NCBI GenBank assembly: GCA_963698265.1
Contig: CAVOQC010000001.1
Coordinates: 620,001 to 684,000 of the forward strand
Length of the DNA stretch: 64,000 nt
Direction: 5' to 3'
Source of the DNA: FEB-7 sp963698265
GTDB lineage: Bacteria; Pseudomonadota; Gammaproteobacteria; Burkholderiales; Usitatibacteraceae
The notes beneath the pieces are model-generated. The model made no database searches. It was not told where the DNA came from and saw nothing but the letters and a program-made list of their open reading frames with translations. Both the position numbers and the translations under genes were made by a program. Shown here one piece after another: positions 49,222 through 57,603 of the stretch. How positions within the stretch are numbered: the stretch's first letter is position 1; each line of letters begins with the position of its first letter.

Positions 49222-50180
49222 GGCTCGATCTCCATTCCGTCGTACGCCGCGGAGACCTTGAGCGGCTCGCCGGAGCGCGTGAGCTCCTCGAACCGGCGCG
49301 CCTCCTTGAGCAGGCCGTGCAGCGTCGCATCGTCGTTGGCCGGCTCGTGGTGGAAGAGCACGAGGTGGCGCGCGTTCGCCATCTGGCAGAGCTCCACGCC
49401 CACGATGTTGCTCGAATGCCCCCAGTCGGCCTTCACGCTGATCGCCTCGGCGAGCGCGTACATGGCGTCGAAGATAACCACGTCCGCGTCGCGGAAGAAG
49501 GCCGCGAAGTTCTCGGCCTCGGCGCGGTTCTCGAGCTTGTGCTCGGAGTCGGTCGAGTAGATCACGCGCTTGCCGCCGTGCTCGAATCGGAAGCCGTAGG
49601 AGTCTCCCGAGTGCAGCTGCAGGTGCGGGGTGACCGTGAGCCCGGCGATCTCGCGCGGCTGGTCGGGCTCGAGCTTCACGAACTCGATGGACGCCGCGAG
49701 CTGGTTGAACTCCACGGGAAAGCACGGTGCGGCCTGCTGGAGGCGGAAAGCCTGCTCGCAGACGTCGTGGCAGCTGTGGATGCGGATCTTCGTGCCCGGC
49801 ACGTAGGCGGGCCCGAAGAAGGGAAAGCCCATGATGTGGTCCCAGTGCACGTGGGACATGAACACGTTCACCGTGGCCGGGCGCCTCGCCTGCTTCGCGA
49901 GCACGTGCACGCCGAGGGGCCGCGCACCGCTTCCCATGTCGCAGACGAAGTACTCCTCGCCGCCGAGATCGAGTTCCACGCAAGGCGTGTGGCCGCCGAA
50001 GGTGTGCGTGATCGAGAAATCGAGCTCGGTGGAGGCGAAGGCGTGCGCCTCCTCGAAGGTGTCGAAGCTGCGCCCCGAGGCCTCCACGAGCGCTCGCGCG
50101 AGCTTGTCGCGGATGTCGAAGGACGTGAGGGCCACGGGAATGGAGCCGCGGGTGCCCCAGAAGCGGATGCGCAAGGTCAT
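49218..50180 (-). CDS. MBL fold metallo-hydrolase
   Basis: A 320-residue metallo-beta-lactamase-fold protein starting MTLRIRFWGTRGSIPV, the signature of a branch often linked to signalling and cyclic-nucleotide or tRNA-type phosphodiesterases. Metal ligands are in HVHWDH; further candidates are STDSEH and the His pair in LVLFHHEPAND. It lies between the STAS gene and the phosphatase gene, whose CTG start overlaps its stop. The substrate is unknown; a regulatory hydrolase acting with the partner-switch proteins is inferred. Confidence 0.88.
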   Translation of the reverse strand: MTLRIRFWGTRGSIPVALTSFDIRDKLARALVEASGRSFDTFEEAHAFASTELDFSITHTFGGHTPCVELDLGGEEYFVCDMGSGARPLGVHVLAKQARRPATVNVFMSHVHWDHIMGFPFFGPAYVPGTKIRIHSCHDVCEQAFRLQQAAPCFPVEFNQLAASIEFVKLEPDQPREIAGLTVTPHLQLHSGDSYGFRFEHGGKRVIYSTDSEHKLENRAEAENFAAFFRDADVVIFDAMYALAEAISVKADWGHSSNIVGVELCQMANARHLVLFHHEPANDDATLHGLLKEARRFEELTRSGEPLKVSAAYDGMEIEP

Positions 50181-50211
50181 GGGAAGTGCCGGTGCTTACC
50201 GGGCCGTGGGC

Positions 50212-50586
50212 TCAGGCCTGGTCGAAGGCCGCAGCGGCCTCGTTGGAAGCGGCCGCAAGCGCCTCGCGCACCGTGATGAACACCTGGAAAACCATGTTGA
50301 AGTGGCTGATCTCGAAGATCTCGGCGACCATCGGCTGCAGGGCGGCCACCGAGATCCGGCCGTGCTGCGCCTTCGCCTGGCGCGAGGCCAGCATGAAGCA
50401 GCGCAGCCCCGCGCTCGAGACGTACTCGAGGCCGGAGAGGTCGAGCACCACCGCGCCCCCGTCGTGGGCGGAACGTTCGACGTGCGCCATCAGGTCGGCG
50501 CGGAAAGCCTCGCAGTTGTCCTGGTCGAGCCTTCCGGCCACGCCGATGACCAGTGCGTTCGCGTAGCTGCGTGTCTGGAGAGCCAT
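50212..50586 (-). CDS. STAS domain anti-sigma factor antagonist
   Basis: A 124-residue SpoIIAA/RsbV-like protein: ALVIGVAGRLDQDNCEAF, VVLDLSGLEYVSSAGLRCFMLASRQAK with the phosphorylatable serine pair (YVSSAG), and ISVAALQPMVAEIFEIS. It should switch between free and serine-phosphorylated forms, controlled by the HATPase kinase (45603) and the SpoIIE phosphatase (47155). It is the first gene of the STAS-MBL-phosphatase operon. Confidence 0.93.
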   Translation of the reverse strand: MALQTRSYANALVIGVAGRLDQDNCEAFRADLMAHVERSAHDGGAVVLDLSGLEYVSSAGLRCFMLASRQAKAQHGRISVAALQPMVAEIFEISHFNMVFQVFITVREALAAASNEAAAAFDQA

Positions 50587-50708
50587 TCGTGGTGGTTTTC
50601 TAGCGGATCCGGCGCCTATTGTCGGGGACGCCCGGAGTAAGGGCAAGCTGGCGCTTCGGTGCATGGCGCGTAACATATGCACGCCTCTCCTCTCGGGAGT
50701 CTTTGCGC

Positions 50709-51947
50709 ATGATCACCCGACGCCGGTTGCTCGCCGCCCTGGCGCTTCCCGCGACACTCCCGCTCGCCGGGTGCTGGAATGCCCTGGGGCTCATGAACCC
50801 CTGCGCCAACCCCGGAGACCCCGGCCATCGCATCGATCCTGCGCTGGCCGCCCGGGTGTGGACCGGGCTGGACCCGCGCCAGGTCCTCGACCTGCATGTC
50901 CACATTGCCGGTGAGGGTACTGGCCCCGGCGATCCGTGGGTGAATCCCGCCATGCGCTCCCTTGCGCACCCGTTCTCCTACGCGCATTTCAAGCTGATGG
51001 CCAATGCTGCTTGCATTGGTGACGACCCGGGCAACTGGAACCGGCGCTACGTGAGCCGCCTAGCCGTGCTCGCCGACGAGTTTCCCGCCGGCGCGCGCTT
51101 CCTGCTGCTGGCGCTGGACGGCTACCACGGCGAGGACGGGCGTCTCGATCGCAGCCGTACCATTTTCCTCGTCCCCGATGATTACGCGGCGGGCATCGCG
51201 CGAAACAGCGGAGACCGGTTCGTGTGGGCGGCGTCGGTCCACCCTTACCGCGAGGACGCCCTCGAACGCCTGCGTGCAGCGGCAGCGAACGGCGCGAGCG
51301 CGATGAAGTGGATCCCCTACTTCATGGGCATCGACCCGGCGAGCCCGCGTTGTCGCCCGTTCTATCGTGAACTCGCGAAGCTCGGGCTGCCGCTCATCTC
51401 CCACGGCGGCTGGCAGCACGAGCTGGTGGACGGTGGCGTGCAGGACTACGGCAACCCGCTGCGGCTGCGTCCCGCCCTCGAGGAAGGCGCCACGGTGATC
51501 GTGTCCCACTGCGGGATGCAGGGGGACTTCCCGGACCTGGACGACACACGCGGCCGCAAGGTCGTGCCGAGCTTCTCGCTTTTCGCGCGCCTCATGGACG
51601 AGCCGGCGTGGCAAGGCCGGCTCTACGGCGACCTGTCGGCCGTGGTGCTGGGCGGGCGGCAGCCGGGTGCGCTCGCGCGCCTCATCTCGAACCACCACTG
51701 GCACCCGCGACTCCTGAATGGCTCCGACTATCCCGGCCCGGGTATCGTCGCGGTGATGGGGTTGAAGGGCCTGGTGGAGGAAGGCGTGCTCGCGAAAGAG
51801 GACGCCGAGCGGCTCTGGCACATCCAGAAGCACAACCCGCTGCTCTTCGACTTCTACCTCAAGCGCTGCCTGTCCTGGCGCGGCGAGCGCTGGCCGGCTT
51901 CGGTGTTCGAGACTGGGCGGGTGCTGAGAAAACCGGGGTCAGGTTGA
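50709..51947 (+). CDS. Exported amidohydrolase family protein
   Basis: A 412-residue protein. The N-terminus MITRRRLLAALALPATLPLAGC combines a twin-arginine-like start with a lipobox (Cys22). The amidohydrolase-2 barrel has the metal motif DLHVHIAG, ISHGGWQHE, IVSHCGMQGDF and NGSDYPGPG. The reaction is not known; relatives are metal-dependent hydrolases or decarboxylases. The last four codons (P-G-S-G) and the TGA stop come from the repeat element that starts at 51935, so the original C-terminus was probably different. Confidence 0.85.
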   Translation: MITRRRLLAALALPATLPLAGCWNALGLMNPCANPGDPGHRIDPALAARVWTGLDPRQVLDLHVHIAGEGTGPGDPWVNPAMRSLAHPFSYAHFKLMANAACIGDDPGNWNRRYVSRLAVLADEFPAGARFLLLALDGYHGEDGRLDRSRTIFLVPDDYAAGIARNSGDRFVWAASVHPYREDALERLRAAAANGASAMKWIPYFMGIDPASPRCRPFYRELAKLGLPLISHGGWQHELVDGGVQDYGNPLRLRPALEEGATVIVSHCGMQGDFPDLDDTRGRKVVPSFSLFARLMDEPAWQGRLYGDLSAVVLGGRQPGALARLISNHHWHPRLLNGSDYPGPGIVAVMGLKGLVEEGVLAKEDAERLWHIQKHNPLLFDFYLKRCLSWRGERWPASVFETGRVLRKPGSG

Positions 51948-52008
51948 ATTTCGAACCTGTCCCCTTTACTCGGAAACTCGGGACAGGCTCGAAATTCAAC
52001 CTGACCCC
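51935..52008. repeat. Inverted repeat, GGGGTCAGGTTGA/ACCTGTCCCC family
   Basis: Two near-complementary arms of about 30 bases (51935-51964 and 51980-52008), running from GGGGTCAGGTTGA to ACCTGTCCCC and back, with a 15-base loop and a following T-run (about 52009-52017). One arm recurs in direct orientation at 52682-52710 and 52731-52760. It overlaps the end of the amidohydrolase gene. As a T-tailed hairpin it could terminate transcription on the plus strand. Confidence 0.85.
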
Positions 52009-52054
52009 GTTTTTTTTGGAGAACCAAAAACACGAACAGGCGGGCCATGGTCTG

Positions 52055-52663
52055 CTAGCGCCTCCTTCTTTTCTGCTCTTCTTCGAATCGTCGTTCGTCC
52101 TCCCTTGCCCCTTCAATTTGTCTGAGGCTGAACATCAAGCTGCCGGGGCGAAAAAACGGACGCGGAGTCACGACCAGGGTTGCCGCCTCTTCGTCTAGAG
52201 CGGTATAGAGCGGCGTGAGGATCTTCACGATATCCTCCAACGACCCGCAGGCTCGAAGGGAGCTATAGCTGCCGAATGACTTTGCCCGCTCGTCATCGGT
52301 ACCCTTGAACGGCTTCATCTGCACCAATCCGTCATTGAGGGGTTTCGAGGCGTCCGGGTCGTAACCGGCCTTGTAGGCGAATACGACCCGGTAGTCCCCG
52401 TAGAGCACGGACGTGAATCCGCCGGAGAACCGGTAACGCCCCTGGCCATCTGCCTTCACCACATCGACCTTGGGGCAACCCAGCCGGCTTCCGACGCCGT
52501 CGCCACCCTGGGTCGTCCATTGCGATATCACGAAGGCATCGGACAGCGGCTTTCCCGTGCTCGTGTCGATGACCACGCCCTCCAGCGGGAGGTATGGCCC
52601 GCAACTGGCGATCAAGGGTGCGGCGAGGAGGGCCAGTGCGGCCGGAAAGCGAATTGTCCTAAT
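52055..52663 (-). CDS. Small lipoprotein with carboxypeptidase-regulatory-like domain
   Basis: About 202 residues if translation starts at ATT 52663. That reading gives IRTIRFPAALALLAAP then LIASC, a complete lipoprotein signal. The first canonical codon, TTG 52615, would cut the signal away. The mature part opens with LPLEGVVIDTSTGKPLSDAFVISQW and RYRFSGGF, a transthyretin-like regulatory fold, and ends in a charged tail (EDERRFEEEQKRRRR). I recognise no specific family. Repeats begin 19 bases upstream and end 46 bases downstream of it. Confidence 0.65.
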   Translation of the reverse strand: MRTIRFPAALALLAAPLIASCGPYLPLEGVVIDTSTGKPLSDAFVISQWTTQGGDGVGSRLGCPKVDVVKADGQGRYRFSGGFTSVLYGDYRVVFAYKAGYDPDASKPLNDGLVQMKPFKGTDDERAKSFGSYSSLRACGSLEDIVKILTPLYTALDEEAATLVVTPRPFFRPGSLMFSLRQIEGAREDERRFEEEQKRRRR

Positions 52664-52681
52664 GGATTTCTAGCAAAAGTA

Positions 52682-52710
52682 GGGACAGGTACGAAACTCA
52701 ACCTGACCCC
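52682..52710. repeat. Repeat copy 1, GGGACAGG...CCTGACCCC
   Basis: A 29-base copy (GGGACAGGTACGAAACTCAA, then CCTGACCCC) followed by GTTTTT. It differs by two bases from the next copy and has the same orientation as the right arm at 51980-52008. It lies directly upstream of the lipoprotein gene. Confidence 0.8.
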
Positions 52711-52730
52711 GTTTTTCTGCCGCGGAAATT

Positions 52731-52760
52731 GGGGACAGGTTCGAAATTCAACCTGACCCC
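52731..52760. repeat. Repeat copy 2, GGGGACAGG...CCTGACCCC
   Basis: A second 30-base copy in direct orientation, 20 bases after the first, again followed by GTTTTT. It ends 8 bases before the stop codon of the oxidoreductase epsilon-subunit gene, whose transcript therefore runs into it. Confidence 0.8.
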
Positions 52761-52768
52761 GTTTTTCC

Positions 52769-54394
52769 CTAGATCTCCTCCGGCACCATCCGGATCGCGC
52801 CGCAGGGACACTCGGCCGCGCACACGCCGCAGCCCTTGCAGTAGTCCAGGTTGAACTTGAAGCGGTTGCCGGGGCCCAGCTTGATGACGGCGTTGTCGGG
52901 ACATACACCGTAGCAGTTGTCGCACTCGAAGCAGTTTCCGCAGGAGAGGCACCGCCGCGCCTCGAAGAGCGCGTTGGTCTCGTCGAGGCCCTGCACCACC
53001 TCGTCGAAAGACGACGTGCGGCGCGCGAGATCCAGCACCGGACGCACGGTCTTGGAAGCGTCGGAGTAATACCACGTGTTCATCTTCGAGAAGTCCGCGA
53101 CCTCGTGCTTCGGACCCGGGTCGTAGGTGCCCGAGCGAAGCCATGCGTCGATGTGGCGCGCGGCCTTCTTGCCGTGGCCGATCGCGACCGTCACCGTGCG
53201 CTCGGCGGGCACCATGTCGCCGCCGGCGAAGATGCCGGCCTGCGCGGTCATCATGTTCGCGCCCACCTTCACCACGCCGTCCTCGATCTCGAGACCCGGC
53301 ACGCGGTCGAGCAGCGAGAGGTCGACGTCCTGGCCGAGGGCCAGCACGACGGAGTCGGCTTCCAGAATCTCCGTCTCGCCCGTGGGCTGCGGAACGCCCT
53401 TCGCGTCGAGTTCCATCTTCTCGACGGTGATCGAGCCCTCGCCCGCTTCCTTGATGGTCGAGAGCCACTTGATGAGGATGCCTTCCTCCAACGCCTCCTG
53501 CACCTCGAAGTCGTGGGCCGGCATCTTCTCGCGCGTGCGGCGGTAGACGATCATCGCCTCCTCCGCGCCCATGCGCTTGGCGGTGCGCGCCACGTCGATC
53601 GCGGTGTTGCCGCCGCCGTACACGACCACGCGACGGCCGAGGAGCGGCTTCTCCTCGCCCTCCATGCCGCGCAGCACCTGCACCGCGTCGAGGATCTTCG
53701 CCGCCTCTCCCGCCGGGATGTAGGCGCGCTTGGCGATGTGCGCCCCCACGGCGAGGAAGACCGCGTCGAAGCCGCCCGCCTTCATGGATTCCATGACATC
53801 GTCGACCTTGCGGTTCAGCTCCAGCGTCACGCCGAGATCGAGGATTCGGGCCACTTCGCCGTCGAGCACGTCGCGCGGAAGACGGTACTTGGGAATCCCG
53901 AAGCGCATCATGCCGCCGGCCAGGGGTCCGGCCTCGTGGATCGTGACCGTGTGGCCGAAGCGCGCCAGGTGATACGCGGCCGAGAGCCCCGAGGGCCCCG
54001 CGCCCACCACGAGCACCTTCTTGCCCGTGGCCTTCGCCGCGGCGTCGAACTTCCAGCCGCGCTTCAACGCCTCGTCGCCGAGAAAGCGTTCGACGGAGTT
54101 GATGCCCACCGCGGAATCGAGGTGCGTGCGGTTGCACGAGGTCTCGCACGGGTGGTAGCACACGCGCCCCATCACCGCGGGCAGGGGATTGTTCTGGACG
54201 AGCGAGCGCCACGCCGCCTCGTAGTCGCCGCTCTCGGCATGGAAGAGCCAGCCCTGGATGTTCTCGCCCGCGGGGCAGGCGTGGTTGCACGGCGGCAGGC
54301 GATCGAGGTACTCGGGGCGCAGCGTCCGCCAGGAGCCCGTGTGGTTGGCGAGGCTCGAACCGGGATCCAGCGTGATGGCGAAGGGCTTCGTCAT
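52769..54394 (-). CDS. GltD-like NAD(P)/FAD oxidoreductase fused to a 2x[4Fe-4S] ferredoxin domain
   Basis: 541 residues. An N-terminal Fe-S domain of glutamate-synthase small-subunit type (CNHACPAGENIQGW, GRVCYHPCETSCNR) leads to FAD and NAD(P) folds (VLVVGAGPSGLSAAYHLA, VVVYGGGNTAIDVARTA, IFAGGDMV). The C-terminal 70 residues are a ferredoxin (CLSCGNCFECDNCYGVCPDNAV and CKGCGVCAAECPCGAI). It is the last gene of a gamma-alpha-beta oxidoreductase operon and probably passes electrons from that enzyme to NAD(P). The layout recalls the epsilon and delta parts of phenylglyoxylate dehydrogenase. Confidence 0.9.
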   Translation of the reverse strand: MTKPFAITLDPGSSLANHTGSWRTLRPEYLDRLPPCNHACPAGENIQGWLFHAESGDYEAAWRSLVQNNPLPAVMGRVCYHPCETSCNRTHLDSAVGINSVERFLGDEALKRGWKFDAAAKATGKKVLVVGAGPSGLSAAYHLARFGHTVTIHEAGPLAGGMMRFGIPKYRLPRDVLDGEVARILDLGVTLELNRKVDDVMESMKAGGFDAVFLAVGAHIAKRAYIPAGEAAKILDAVQVLRGMEGEEKPLLGRRVVVYGGGNTAIDVARTAKRMGAEEAMIVYRRTREKMPAHDFEVQEALEEGILIKWLSTIKEAGEGSITVEKMELDAKGVPQPTGETEILEADSVVLALGQDVDLSLLDRVPGLEIEDGVVKVGANMMTAQAGIFAGGDMVPAERTVTVAIGHGKKAARHIDAWLRSGTYDPGPKHEVADFSKMNTWYYSDASKTVRPVLDLARRTSSFDEVVQGLDETNALFEARRCLSCGNCFECDNCYGVCPDNAVIKLGPGNRFKFNLDYCKGCGVCAAECPCGAIRMVPEEI

Positions 54395-55389
54395 TGCGCG
54401 CCCTCCAGCAGCCCGTACTTGCGGATGTTGCGGTCCGCGGCCTCCTGGATGCGCCGGATCACGTCCTCGCGCGGCTTGGGCGAGAAGAGGTGCGAATAAC
54501 GCTTCTGGGGCTTGAGATATTCCTCGACCCGGGTCTTCTGGCGGATCTTCGAGACCCCCGTCACCTCGCCGTTCTCGGCCTCGTAGACCGGGAAGATGCC
54601 GGTTTCCTTCGCGAGCCGCGCCATGCGGATGGTGAGTGCCGAGTCATGCCCCCACCCCAGCGGGCAGGGCACGAGGATGTGCAGGTAGCGCGCGCCGCGG
54701 ATCGTCATCGCGTGGCGCACCTTCGCCTCGAGGTCGCGCAGTTCCGCGACCGTGGCGGTGGCCACGTACGGGATGCCGTGCGCCATCGCAATGACGGGAA
54801 GGTCCTTGCCCTGCCCGAAAGGGTTGCCGGGGTTCGGTCCCACCGCGGCCGTGGTGGCGGTGCGCGCGCCCGCGGGAGTCGCCGAGGAGCGCTGCACGCC
54901 GGTGTTCATGTAGCCGCCGTTGTCGTAGCAAATGTAGAGCACGTCGTCATTTCGCTCGAACATGCCCGAGAGGCACCCGAAGCCGATGTCCGCGGTGCCG
55001 CCGTCGCCGCCCTGGGCGACCACGCGCACGTTGTCGCGTCCCTTCACGCGCATCGCCGCGGCGATCCCCGTGGCCACCGCTGCGGTGTTGCCGAAGAGCG
55101 AATGAATCCACGGGATCTGCCACGAGGTCTCCGGGTACGGCGTGGAGAACACCTCGAGGCATCCTGTCGCGTTGGCGGCGATCAACTGGCCGTCGGTGGA
55201 CTCCATCGCCGCGTCGATCGCGTAGCGGGCGCCGAGGGCCTCGCCGCAGCCCTGGCAGGCGCGGTGGCCGGAGTTGAGGGAATTGGTGCGCCGCACCGTC
55301 GACTGAACCGAGCGCTCGGCGTCCGGAAGCAGGCGGTTGCCGACGGTGAAGGTGCCGGTCTGGTAGAACTTGATGGGCTGGAATGCCAT
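54391..55389 (-). CDS. 2-oxoacid:acceptor oxidoreductase, beta (TPP-binding) subunit
   Basis: A 332-residue thiamine-diphosphate subunit. Fe-S cysteines are seen in GHRACQGCGEALG, ATGCLEVFSTPYP and LVPCPLGWGH. The TPP motif is AQGGDGGTADIGFG followed by NGGYMNTGVQ. It works with the alpha and gamma subunits encoded upstream to oxidise a 2-oxoacid to the acyl-CoA and reduce ferredoxin. The substrate (pyruvate, phenylglyoxylate or another) cannot be read. Its stop overlaps the next start (ATGA). Confidence 0.92.
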   Translation of the reverse strand: MAFQPIKFYQTGTFTVGNRLLPDAERSVQSTVRRTNSLNSGHRACQGCGEALGARYAIDAAMESTDGQLIAANATGCLEVFSTPYPETSWQIPWIHSLFGNTAAVATGIAAAMRVKGRDNVRVVAQGGDGGTADIGFGCLSGMFERNDDVLYICYDNGGYMNTGVQRSSATPAGARTATTAAVGPNPGNPFGQGKDLPVIAMAHGIPYVATATVAELRDLEAKVRHAMTIRGARYLHILVPCPLGWGHDSALTIRMARLAKETGIFPVYEAENGEVTGVSKIRQKTRVEEYLKPQKRYSHLFSPKPREDVIRRIQEAADRNIRKYGLLEGAQ

Positions 55390-55398
55390 GGCTTCGCC

Positions 55399-56652
55399 TC
55401 AGCTGATCTTCGCGGCGACCACGCCCACGTCGCGCAGGAGCCCTTCGGCCACCGGGCCGGAGTGGGGCGTATCGCGCTCGCGTGCGAGCGCGCGCTCCAC
55501 GAGACCGTGGTCGAGGTCCAGGAAAGTGAGCGGCGCGAGCGTGCCGTGCGACGCGGACGTGAAGACGCGCGCAAGCGACTCGCGCGTGATCGAGCGCCCG
55601 CCGAGCCCGGCGACCACCGTGTGCACCACGTCCGGGTGCCCGCCGTAGGAGGCGCGCACGTTGGCCGAGACGATGCCGCCGAGACCCACCGCGATGCTCT
55701 TCTCCAGCACCACCACGCGCTTGGCGTGGGAGAGTGCGGCGCGCACCGCCGACGTGGGCCAGGGACGGAAGCAGGTGATGCCCAGCACGCCGATCCGCTC
55801 GCCCTTGTCGCGCAGCGCATCCACCGTCTCCTTGATCGTCCCGAGCACGGAACCGAGGGCCACGACGATGGTGTCCGCGTCATCGGTGCGGTACTTGCGC
55901 ATGAGGCCGCCGGAATCGCGCCCGAACGCCTCGCGGAACTCCTCGGCCCAGCTGGGGATCATCTCGAGCGCGCGCATCTGGCGCACGTGCTCGAGGTAGC
56001 GCACTTCCATGAAGGCCTCCGGCCCCACCATCGCGCCGATGGACACGGGGCTCGCGGGGTCGAGGCGCTGGCGCGGGTCGAAGGGCGGCAGGAAGGCGTC
56101 GACCTGCTCCTGCGTGGGCATGTCCACGCGCTCGTAGGCGTGGGTGAGGATGAAGCCGTCCATGCACACCATCACCGGGAGCGAGAGCGCCTCGGCGAGG
56201 CGGAAGGCCTGGATGTGGAGATCGAGCGCCTCCTGGTTCGTCTCCGCGAAGAGCAGTATCCAGCCGCAGTCGCGCTGGCTCATCGCGTCGGTGTGGTCGT
56301 TCCAGATGTTGATGGGTGCGCCGATCGCGCGGTTGGCGACCGTCATCACGATGGGCAGTCCGAGACCCGCCGCGTTGAAGACGGCTTCGGCCATGAAGAG
56401 CAGGCCCTGGCTCGCGGTCGCGGTGTAGGCGCGCGCTCCCGCGGCCGAAGCGCCGATCGCGACACTCATCGCCGCGAACTCGCTCTCCACGTTGATGAAT
56501 TCGCAGGGCGTGAGTTCGCCGGACTTCACCAGCTCGCCCAGCCCCTCGACGATGTGCGTCTGCGGGGAGATCGGATAGGCGCAGATCACTTCCGGGCGGC
56601 ACAGCGCAATCGCCTCGGCGACCGCCTGGGACCCCTCAATCTGCTTGAGCAT
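55399..56652 (-). CDS. 2-oxoacid:acceptor oxidoreductase, alpha subunit
   Basis: A 417-residue alpha subunit of the PorA type: MLKQIEGSQAVAEAIALCRPEVICAYPISPQTHIVEGL, the conserved glutamate in FINVESEFAAMSVAIGAS, TATASQGLLFMAEA and NRAIGAPINIWNDHTDAMSQRD. It also carries the C-terminal transketolase-like domain (VVALGSVLGTIKETVDALR, VLEKSIAVGLGG). It overlaps the gamma gene by 17 bases and sits 9 bases upstream of the beta gene. Confidence 0.92.
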   Translation of the reverse strand: MLKQIEGSQAVAEAIALCRPEVICAYPISPQTHIVEGLGELVKSGELTPCEFINVESEFAAMSVAIGASAAGARAYTATASQGLLFMAEAVFNAAGLGLPIVMTVANRAIGAPINIWNDHTDAMSQRDCGWILLFAETNQEALDLHIQAFRLAEALSLPVMVCMDGFILTHAYERVDMPTQEQVDAFLPPFDPRQRLDPASPVSIGAMVGPEAFMEVRYLEHVRQMRALEMIPSWAEEFREAFGRDSGGLMRKYRTDDADTIVVALGSVLGTIKETVDALRDKGERIGVLGITCFRPWPTSAVRAALSHAKRVVVLEKSIAVGLGGIVSANVRASYGGHPDVVHTVVAGLGGRSITRESLARVFTSASHGTLAPLTFLDLDHGLVERALARERDTPHSGPVAEGLLRDVGVVAAKIS

Positions 56653-57226
56653 GTTCGGTGGCTCCCGCCTCGCGGCGAATGTGTTCGTGGGCGTCCGCGG
56701 CGGCGAGGACATTGGCCTCGGCGATCTTCGCGGGGAACTTCTCGCGGATCGCCTTGTGCACGGACTCGAGGGAGATGATGCCGGTGGCCGCGGCGAAGGC
56801 GCCCAGCAGCGCCGCGTTGGGCACCGGGCGGCCGATCCGCTTCATCGCGATCTCGGTGGCCGGGACGGTGAGCAGGTGCGAGGGCGGGAAGTCCTTCACG
56901 AAGTCGGCGAGCCCCAGGGCGCTGAAGGTGCGCGCCGTGTTGATGAGGATGTACCCGTCGCGCTTCAGGCCCCCGAACACGTCGACCTGGTGGAGCAGCG
57001 TCGGGTCCTGGATGATGACCGCGCCGGGTTCCAGGATCGGCTCGCGCAGCCGGATCTCGCGGTCGTCGAGGCGGCAGTAGGCGACGACCGGTGCGCCGGT
57101 GCGCTCCGAGCCGAAGCTCGGGAAAGCGAGCGCGTACCTGCCCTCCAGGAACGCGGCGACCGACAGCATCTCGGCCGCGGTGACGACACCCTGCCCGCCG
57201 CGCCCGTGTATGCGGATCTCGAACAT
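56636..57226 (-). CDS. 2-oxoacid:acceptor oxidoreductase, gamma subunit
   Basis: A 196-residue gamma subunit that binds coenzyme A: MFEIRIHGRGGQGVVTAAEML, then ALAFPSFGSERTGAPVVAYCR, PNAALLGAFAAATG and a terminal alanine-rich helix. It is the first gene of the minus-strand operon gamma-alpha-beta-epsilon. There is no separate delta ferredoxin; that part is fused to the epsilon protein. An FNR-like site lies 95 bases upstream. Confidence 0.92.
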   Translation of the reverse strand: MFEIRIHGRGGQGVVTAAEMLSVAAFLEGRYALAFPSFGSERTGAPVVAYCRLDDREIRLREPILEPGAVIIQDPTLLHQVDVFGGLKRDGYILINTARTFSALGLADFVKDFPPSHLLTVPATEIAMKRIGRPVPNAALLGAFAAATGIISLESVHKAIREKFPAKIAEANVLAAADAHEHIRREAGATEHAQAD

Positions 57227-57603
57227 GGACTCTCCTCCTCGGTAGATATTACGACCGGCCCCCGGCCACCGCTTTGCGAATGCTTAAAACGGCGCCCGGA
57301 AATGCCACGGGGACCGTGCCTTGCGCTGGATCAAACGTGCCCGCGGGTGCAGGAAGAAAATGTAGGTCCAAAGGGAAACAAGCCGGCGTCCGAGCGGGTG
57401 CCGCGCAGGTCTCGCCAGGCCCTACCGGCCCTTCCCGACAGACGCCCGACACCCGACAGCGCATGCGCGCCGGTGGTGCGGGGCGATCGAACCGTGAAGA
57501 CCACTCGCCAGAAGCCTTTCGAATCGCGTCCCGCCCCGGAAACCGGGGCCACGGAGCGTGTTTCGCCGCGCGCGCGCGTCGCGCCGATCTCCCGGAGCCA
57601 GCC
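57227..57603. other. Divergent regulatory region between two oxidoreductase operons
   Basis: 377 bases without a credible gene separate the two divergent operons. The only recognisable signal is an FNR/Anr-like half-perfect dyad at 57321-57334. The rest is GC-rich and shows no clear -35/-10 pair for either direction. Confidence 0.5.
57321..57334. promoter_or_regulatory. FNR/Anr-like site
   Basis: TTGCGCTGGATCAA fits TTGAT-N4-ATCAA with a perfect right half and 3 of 5 in the left. It is placed between two operons for oxygen-sensitive Fe-S enzymes, 94 bases from the gamma-gene start on one side and 269 from the other. A second, fully symmetrical box of related type lies at 63818. Confidence 0.4.

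Noticed and set aside
52682..52760. Two repeats with a 20-base spacer, suggestive of a tiny CRISPR
   Set aside because: Only two copies, an inverted relative at 51935, T-tracts after each unit and no cas genes. A dispersed hairpin repeat explains them better.
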